Part shown: positions 53,328-59,976 of the stretch, one piece after another
Position numbering within the stretch: position 1 is the first letter of the stretch
Layout of the letters: each line of letters opens with the position of its first letter
Assembly (NCBI RefSeq): GCF_012349115.1
Contig: NZ_PQIG01000099.1
Span: forward strand, 1 to 59,976
Reading direction: 5' to 3'
Length of the DNA stretch: 59,976 nt
Source of the DNA: Rhizobium ruizarguesonis
GTDB lineage: Bacteria; Pseudomonadota; Alphaproteobacteria; Rhizobiales; Rhizobiaceae
Notes under the pieces: model-generated
Databases searched by the model: none
What the model was told of the DNA's origin: nothing
The model's input: only the letters and a program-made list of their open reading frames with translations
Translations under genes and position numbers: made by a program

Positions 53328-54056
53328 ATGGCCCAGAATATCTACGACCGACCGGAATTCTTCGCCGGATATAGCGGCATGAGACGATCCTTGCATGGGC
53401 TCGACGGAGCATCCGAGTGGCCGGCGGTACGCGCGTTGCTGCCCGATCTTGCCGGCAGGCGTGTTATCGATCTCGGCTGCGGCTTCGGCTGGTTTTCGCG
53501 TTTCGCCGTGAGCCAAGGTGCTGCAAGCGTGTTGGCGCTCGACATCTCGGAAAAGATGATCGCCAGAGCGAGGGCCGATACGACTGAAGCAGCGATCACC
53601 TACGAGATCGCCGATCTCGAGCATCTCACGCTTGCTCAAGCTTCTTTCGATTTCGCCTACAGCTCGCTAGCGCTGCATTATATCGAGGATTTCGACGGTC
53701 TGGTCGCGACGGTCTATCGCGCGCTTTTGCCGGGATCGCATTTCGTCTTCACCATCGAGCATCCGATCTTCATGGCGCCGACCAATTCCGCCTGGACAAC
53801 CGATGCCGAAGGGCGGCGCATCTGGCCGCTCGACCGCTATTCCGTCGAAGGTTCGCGCACCACCGACTGGCTCGCCAAGGGTGTCGTCAAGCAGCATCGC
53901 AAGCTCGGCACGACGCTCAACACCTTGATCGCGGCCGGCTTTGCCATTCGCCATGTCGGGGAGTGGAGCCCGAACGAAGATGAGCTCCAAGACAATCCAG
54001 ACTGGGCGGAGGAGCTGGACCGGCCGATGTTCCTGCTGATCTCGGTCCAGCGCTGA
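53328..54056 (+). CDS. Class I SAM-dependent methyltransferase
   Basis: A 242-residue methyltransferase of the UbiE/BioC-like type. The SAM-binding motif is VIDLGCGFGWFSRFA near residue 46, followed by VLALDISEKMIARA and FAYSSLALHYIED. The substrate is unknown. GGAGG precedes the ATG. It is bracketed by two RIME elements in opposite orientation, at 53209-53314 and 54092-54197, so it could have been carried or rearranged between such repeats. Confidence 0.9.
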   Translation: MAQNIYDRPEFFAGYSGMRRSLHGLDGASEWPAVRALLPDLAGRRVIDLGCGFGWFSRFAVSQGAASVLALDISEKMIARARADTTEAAITYEIADLEHLTLAQASFDFAYSSLALHYIEDFDGLVATVYRALLPGSHFVFTIEHPIFMAPTNSAWTTDAEGRRIWPLDRYSVEGSRTTDWLAKGVVKQHRKLGTTLNTLIAAGFAIRHVGEWSPNEDELQDNPDWAEELDRPMFLLISVQR

Positions 54057-54091
54057 GAAGACAAGCCGGCGGCAATATGCTAACCCGGCGG

Positions 54092-54197
54092 TAGCGCATC
54101 GGCCCGAAAATCGGAATCGATTTTTGGAAAGCACGATGCGCAGATTAAAAGTGTAACAGCGTCCTTTGCGCGTCTGATAAGACGCGCGGCGCTGTAG
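54092..54197 (+). repeat. RIME-type mosaic element 2
   Basis: From GCATCGGCCCGAAAATCGG to GCGCGGCGCTGTA: two palindromes (GCATCG ... CGATGC around AATCGGAATCGATT, and ACAGCG ... CGCTGT). It is highly similar to element 3 in the same orientation and to the inverted element 1. Confidence 0.88.
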
Positions 54198-54221
54198 GGA
54201 AATCTCTGGGAAAGGCCGTCC

Positions 54222-55409
54222 ATGACCTCGCAATTTCTCTCCCATCTCAGCAACGAGATCTCAGCGCTGAAGGATGCCGGCCTCTACAAATCCGAGCGCG
54301 TCATCAGCTCCAAGCAGGCGGGCGAGATCGTGATTTCCACCGGCGAGCGGGTGCTGAATTTCTGCGCCAACAACTATCTCGGCCTTGCCGACAACGAGGA
54401 ACTGGCCGAGGCCGGCAAGCAGGCGCTCGACCGATACGGCTACGGCATGGCCTCGGTGCGCTTCATCTGCGGCACGCAGGAAGAGCATAAGCAACTCGAA
54501 GCGCGCATCTCCTCCTTCCTCGGCATGGAAGACACGATCCTCTATTCCTCCTGCTTCGACGCCAATGGCGGTCTGTTCGAGACGCTGCTGTCGGAAGAGG
54601 ACGCGATCATCTCCGACTCGCTGAACCACGCCTCGATCATCGACGGCGTCAGGCTTTCGAAGGCCAAGCGTTTCCGCTACGCCAACAACGACATGGCGGC
54701 GTTGGAAGAAGAACTGAAAAAGGCCGAAGGCAGCCGCTTCAAGCTGGTCGCCACCGACGGCGTCTTCTCGATGGACGGCATCATCGCCAATTTGGGCGGT
54801 GTCTGCGATCTCGCCGAGAAATACGGTGCGATGGTCATGGTCGATGACAGCCATGCCGTCGGTTTCGTCGGCAAGAACGGTCGCGGCTCCGCCGAACATT
54901 GCGGCGTCGAGGGCCGGATCGACATTATCACCGGCACGCTCGGCAAGGCGCTCGGCGGCGCCTCGGGCGGCTATACCTCCGCCAAGGCGGAAGTCGTCGA
55001 ATGGCTGCGGCAGCGCTCGCGGCCCTATCTGTTCTCGAACACGCTGGCGCCCGTCATCGCCGCTGCCTCGCTCAAGGTGTTCGACCTCATCGAAAACGGC
55101 GATGCCTTGCGCAAGCGTCTTTCCGACAATGCGGATCTCTTCCGCAGCGAAATGACCAAGCTCGGCTTCACGCTTGCCGGCGAAGGCCATCCGATCATCC
55201 CCGTGATGCTGGGGGAGGCTAAGCTCGCCCAGGATATGGCCGGCCTGATGCTGAAGAAGGGGATCTATGTGATCGGCTTCTCCTTCCCCGTCGTGCCGAA
55301 AGGCCAGGCCCGCATCCGCACGCAGATGTCGGCGGCGCATTCGCGGGCGGATGTCGAGCGGGCGATCGCGGCCTTTGCCGAGACAGGGCGGGAACTGGGT
55401 GTGATTTGA
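54222..55409 (+). CDS. kbl: Glycine C-acetyltransferase (2-amino-3-ketobutyrate CoA ligase)
   Basis: A 395-residue PLP enzyme that cleaves 2-amino-3-ketobutyrate with CoA into glycine and acetyl-CoA. The PLP lysine is Lys242 in GTLGKALGGASGG; VDDSHAVGFVGKNGRG and SLNHASIIDG are typical of the alpha-oxoamine synthase family. AAAGG lies upstream. It is followed by tdh, the preceding enzyme of the threonine pathway, with a palindromic repeat in the 110-base gap. Confidence 0.97.
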   Translation: MTSQFLSHLSNEISALKDAGLYKSERVISSKQAGEIVISTGERVLNFCANNYLGLADNEELAEAGKQALDRYGYGMASVRFICGTQEEHKQLEARISSFLGMEDTILYSSCFDANGGLFETLLSEEDAIISDSLNHASIIDGVRLSKAKRFRYANNDMAALEEELKKAEGSRFKLVATDGVFSMDGIIANLGGVCDLAEKYGAMVMVDDSHAVGFVGKNGRGSAEHCGVEGRIDIITGTLGKALGGASGGYTSAKAEVVEWLRQRSRPYLFSNTLAPVIAAASLKVFDLIENGDALRKRLSDNADLFRSEMTKLGFTLAGEGHPIIPVMLGEAKLAQDMAGLMLKKGIYVIGFSFPVVPKGQARIRTQMSAAHSRADVERAIAAFAETGRELGVI

Positions 55410-55426
55410 GTTTGACGGCGTGCCGT

Positions 55427-55481
55427 GTCGCCCCCTCATCCGCCCTACGGGCACCTTCTCCCCGCTGGGGAGAAGAGGGGA
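55427..55481. repeat. Dispersed palindromic repeat between kbl and tdh
   Basis: Contains CGCCCCCTCATCCGCCCTACGG (as the motifs CCCCTCATCCGCCCTA) and the hairpin CTTCTCCCC / GGGGAGAAG. Copies of this kind are scattered between genes in Rhizobiaceae. It sits within a kbl-tdh operon. Confidence 0.75.
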
Positions 55482-55519
55482 TAGCAAAGTCGGGCGCCAA
55501 GTAAGGGTGGATATTGTCG

Positions 55520-56557
55520 ATGTCGAACATGATGAAGGCGCTGGTCAAAGCGAAACCGGAAGTCGGGCTTTGGATGGAGAATGTGCCGGTTCCCGAGGTC
55601 GGGCCGAACGATGTGCTGATCCGGGTGAAGAAATCGGCGATCTGCGGCACCGACGTCCATATCTGGAACTGGGACCAGTGGGCGCAGAAGACCATTCCGG
55701 TGCCGATGGTGGTCGGCCATGAATTCTCCGGCGAGATCGCCGAGATCGGCTCAGCGGTCACCCGCTATCATGTCGGCGAGCGGGTCTCCGGCGAGGGGCA
55801 TATCGTCTGCGGCAAGTGCCGCAACTGCCGGGCGGGCAGGGGGCATCTCTGCCGCAACACGCTCGGCGTCGGCGTCAACCGCCCGGGTTCGTTCGGTGAG
55901 TTCGTCTGTATTCCCGAAAGCAATGTCGTGCCGATCCCGGATGATATTTCCGACGAGATCGCCGCAATCTTCGATCCGTTCGGCAATGCCGTGCACACGG
56001 CGCTTTCCTTCGATCTCGTTGGCGAGGACGTGTTGGTTACCGGCGCCGGGCCGATCGGCATCATGGGCGCGCTCGTCGCCAAGCGATCCGGCGCCCGCAA
56101 GGTCGTCATCACCGATATCAATCCGCACCGGCTGGAGCTGGCGCGCAAGCTCGGCATCGACCATGTCGTCGACGCATCGAAGGAAAACCTTGCCGACGTG
56201 ATGAAGGTGATCGGCATGACGGAGGGATTCGACGTCGGGCTCGAAATGTCGGGGGCCGCACCTGCCTTCCGCGATATGATCGACAAGATGAACAATGGCG
56301 GCAAGATCGCCATTCTCGGCATCGCGCCGGCCGGCTTCGAGATTGACTGGAACAAGGTGATCTTCAAGATGCTCAATCTCAAGGGCATCTACGGCCGCGA
56401 AATGTTCGAGACCTGGTACAAGATGATCGCCTTCGTCCAGGGCGGCCTCGATCTCGCGCCCATCATCACCCACCGGATCGGTATCGACGATTTCCGCGAC
56501 GGCTTCGAGGCGATGCGGTCGGGCAATTCCGGCAAGGTTGTGATGGATTGGATGTGA
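55520..56557 (+). CDS. tdh: L-threonine 3-dehydrogenase
   Basis: A 345-residue zinc alcohol-dehydrogenase-type enzyme. The catalytic zinc site includes the Cys of CGTDVHIW and the His-Glu of VVGHEFSGE; the structural zinc cysteines are in CGKCRNCRAGRGHLC. The NAD motif is VTGAGPIGIMGA. It oxidises threonine to 2-amino-3-ketobutyrate, the substrate of Kbl. The ATG at 55520 is preceded by AAGGGTGG; the TTG at 55514 is less likely. Confidence 0.97.
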   Translation: MSNMMKALVKAKPEVGLWMENVPVPEVGPNDVLIRVKKSAICGTDVHIWNWDQWAQKTIPVPMVVGHEFSGEIAEIGSAVTRYHVGERVSGEGHIVCGKCRNCRAGRGHLCRNTLGVGVNRPGSFGEFVCIPESNVVPIPDDISDEIAAIFDPFGNAVHTALSFDLVGEDVLVTGAGPIGIMGALVAKRSGARKVVITDINPHRLELARKLGIDHVVDASKENLADVMKVIGMTEGFDVGLEMSGAAPAFRDMIDKMNNGGKIAILGIAPAGFEIDWNKVIFKMLNLKGIYGREMFETWYKMIAFVQGGLDLAPIITHRIGIDDFRDGFEAMRSGNSGKVVMDWM

Positions 56558-56566
56558 GGGGACGAC

Positions 56567-56665
56567 ATGCGCTATGAAGGAAGCTGCCATTGCGGCAATG
56601 TGGCTTTCGAGGTCGAAGGCGAATTCACCGAGGCGCTCGACTGCAACTGCTCGCCGTGCTTATGA
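56567..56665 (+). pseudogene. 5' remnant of a GFA-family gene
   Basis: Thirty-two codons, MRYEGSCHCGNVAFEVEG and then EALDCNCSPCL followed by TGA. This is the N-terminus of the glutathione-dependent formaldehyde-activating (GFA) zinc-binding family, with the Cys-His-Cys and CxCxxC ligands. In a functional member the sequence after CxxC would continue SRRG; here in-frame codons after the stop read RRGAIATIP. A RIME element follows immediately (56698), and no 3' part of the gene is found beyond it. Confidence 0.8.
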
Positions 56666-56697
56666 CGGCGCGGCGCGATAGCCACTATTCCTCAGGC

Positions 56698-56803
56698 TAG
56701 CTCATCGGCCCGAAAATCGGAATCGATTTTCGGAAAGCACGATGCGAGGATTGAAAGTGTTAGAGCGTCCTTTGTGCGTCCGAAAGGACGCACGGCGCTC
56801 TAA
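56698..56803 (+). repeat. RIME-type mosaic element 3
   Basis: From CTCATCGGCCCGAAAATCGG to GCACGGCGCTCTAA, closely similar to element 2 in the same orientation (two palindromes around AATCGGAATCGATT and AGAGCG ... CGCTCT). It begins where the GFA reading frame is lost. Confidence 0.88.
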
Positions 56804-57252
56804 GCGCGCATATATCGTCTGCACAACTGCAAAAATGGTGGAAACAACTGCTACGGCGGGCAAAATTCTTGCTGCCCTTGTCTTTTGTTCGCCGCATCTT
56901 AAATAAGGCTTCGCAATCGCTGCCGCGGTTCGAAGCCTGTGGATAAGGCTTTTTCCGTATTTTTGTGGGCTTTTTTTCCGGAAAAGCTTGACGAGAACAA
57001 AAAATGTGGGAATCACCGTTCGACTTGTTGAATGGTGAACTGGGTCAAGGCGGATCGCGCAACCATGGCCGGAAATCCAAAAGCAAGAAAGCTTTGCTGT
57101 CCGGTGCCGGTAATCGTGGTTAATCAGGCTTTAAATGTCATCCCGTTAGGTGGGCAAAGGTGATTCGAGGGCGGCGCGTGCGGCGCGTCAGGCCCTGAGA
57201 CAGCCCGTTCACCGTAGCGAGATTGGATAGCGTCAGGAAGGCGACGATATAA
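56804..57252. other. Gene-free rpoD upstream region
   Basis: About 450 bases with no gene. It contains a perfect inverted pair AGGCTTCG / CGAAGCCT (near 56907-56938), a consensus DnaA box at 56938, T-rich tracts, and CTTGAC at 56987 that could be a -35 element; no matching -10 was convincing. It presumably holds the rpoD promoter and leader. Confidence 0.6.
56938..56946 (-). promoter_or_regulatory. DnaA box upstream of rpoD
   Basis: TGTGGATAA, the complement of the strict consensus TTATCCACA. It lies about 310 bases upstream of rpoD, adjacent to an inverted AGGCTT repeat. A single box may occur by chance. Confidence 0.4.
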
Positions 57253-59310
<2,058 letters not shown>

Positions 59311-59336
59311 GGCTTCGGCCACGCCATTCTGATTGG

Positions 59337-59366
59337 AAAAGCCGGGCTGCGTGCCCGGCTTTTGCT
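59337..59366 (+). terminator. Rho-independent terminator of rpoD
   Basis: AAAAGCCGGGC / GCCCGGCTTTT with a 5-base loop, then GCTTTTG, 27 bases after the stop. Confidence 0.88.
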
Positions 59367-59512
59367 TTTGTGATTAATACCAATGATCCCGGCATCTTTC
59401 TTGTCCCTCCATGGTGACAAGCCTATAATCCGGCCACGGGGGAAGGCATCGATCGCAACCCGCGAGCGAGGGCTGACGTGTGCCTGCGTGAACGAATCCT
59501 CCGCTAGATCCG

Positions 59513-59621
59513 GATAATTTCAGGCCTGACAGGCCTGAAATCTGAGTCTGGATCCACATCAAAGAAATAGAGCATGACCTCGTCCGAAAACCGCTGACAC
59601 TTTTCGCCATCATGCTCTGGG
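59513..59621. repeat. Dispersed two-hairpin repeat, copy 2
   Basis: Same layout as 1441-1543: an 11-base perfect hairpin ATTTCAGGCCT / AGGCCTGAAAT (59517-59541) then AAATAGAGCATGA and CATCATGCTCT arms enclosing CCGAAAA and TTTTCG. It occupies most of the gap between rpoD and the GYD gene; nothing else is seen there apart from the terminator. Confidence 0.85.
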
Positions 59622-59630
59622 AGGTGCGAC

Positions 59631-59924
59631 ATGACCACTTACATTCTTTTGATCAATTGGACGGATCAGGGCATCCGCAATATTCGCGACTCGGCAAAAC
59701 GGCTCGATGCGGCGAAGAAATTGCTCGCCGGCGTCGGAGGCTCCTTCAACCAGTTCTTTCTGACGATGGGCGGGCACGACATGGTCGCCGTCTGCGAGGC
59801 GCCCGACGACGCCGTCATGGCGCATTTTACCCTGTCGCTGGCGATGGGCGGCAATGTCCGCACGGAGACGCTGAAGGCATTCCCGGAGGCCGCCTACCGG
59901 GATCTCATCGGCTCGCTCGGGTAG
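59631..59924 (+). CDS. GYD domain protein
   Basis: A 97-residue small alpha/beta protein of the GYD family. MTTYILLINWTDQGIRNI and FLTMGGHDMVAVCEAPDD, where GGHD replaces the eponymous GxYD, are typical. Function is unknown. GGGAGG precedes the ATG. It lies directly after the dispersed repeat and before the window end. Confidence 0.88.
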   Translation: MTTYILLINWTDQGIRNIRDSAKRLDAAKKLLAGVGGSFNQFFLTMGGHDMVAVCEAPDDAVMAHFTLSLAMGGNVRTETLKAFPEAAYRDLIGSLG

Positions 59925-59976
59925 CTAAAGCCTTTCCGGGTTAGATTGAAGCATTCTGTTGGCTCAAACGGAGTCG

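Overview
The window looks like chromosomal DNA of a Rhizobium species of the R. leguminosarum / R. etli group. The evidence is the dctB-dctD / dctA dicarboxylate locus with a textbook sigma-54 promoter, lpcC next to greA, tandem AbcR-type small RNAs beside an lsrB-like LysR gene and trxB, three RIME-type intergenic mosaic elements, an alphaproteobacterial LexA box, and high-GC codon use throughout. No rRNA, tRNA, CRISPR array, insertion sequence or prophage gene was seen.

Layout. 1-4.9 kb: HxlR regulator divergent from an SDR enzyme, a BA14K-like secreted protein, a cold-shock protein, a DMT exporter, a DUF3052 protein and an orphan secreted protein. 5.0-9.4 kb (minus): a periplasmic sugar dehydrogenase, then a class GN sortase overlapping the gene of its LPXTG-like VIT/vWA substrate. 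9.8-13.8 kb: aspartate aminotransferase and three surface-sugar glycosyltransferase-type genes. 13.9-18.9 kb: Ca2+/H+ antiporter, DUF2188 and GrpB proteins, a LysR/SDR divergent pair and an APH(6)-like kinase. 19.0-21.6 kb: an arsR-MFS-old yellow enzyme operon with a palindromic operator. 21.7-24.8 kb: two AbcR-like sRNAs, lsrB, trxB and an Lrp-family regulator. 24.8-29.6 kb: dctD, dctB and dctA. 29.6-34.1 kb: lpcC, greA, then a LexA-box-preceded two-gene DNA repair unit (SplB-like radical SAM protein plus UdgX). 34.2-48.6 kb: carB, a LytTR regulator with a DUF2306 membrane protein, a zinc metallopeptidase, an aldo/keto reductase divergent from a LysR gene, MFS and MATE exporters, an ABM-domain protein, carA, yqeY and an unrecognised winged-helix-like regulator. 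48.6-60 kb: dnaG-recQ, a methyltransferase bracketed by RIME elements, kbl-tdh threonine degradation, a broken GFA gene ending at a RIME, rpoD and a GYD protein.

How the genes work together. DctB/DctD sense C4-dicarboxylates and, through sigma-54, switch on DctA, the main carbon uptake route of bacteroids. CarA and CarB, 8 kb apart, form one carbamoyl-phosphate synthase. Kbl and Tdh turn threonine into glycine and acetyl-CoA. LsrB/VtlR-type regulators are known activators of AbcR sRNAs in relatives, and here the gene is adjacent to both sRNA copies. The sortase and its substrate form a self-contained surface-display pair, unusual for a Gram-negative cell. DnaG and RpoD are the remains of the macromolecular-synthesis operon, separated here by recQ, a methyltransferase and the threonine genes.

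The most rewarding items for follow-up are the tandem AbcR copies with a conserved upstream palindrome, the sortase/substrate pair, the SOS-type box at the radical SAM-UdgX unit, the gene-free 630-base region before dnaG with a strong hairpin, and the RIME-associated gene decay near tdh.
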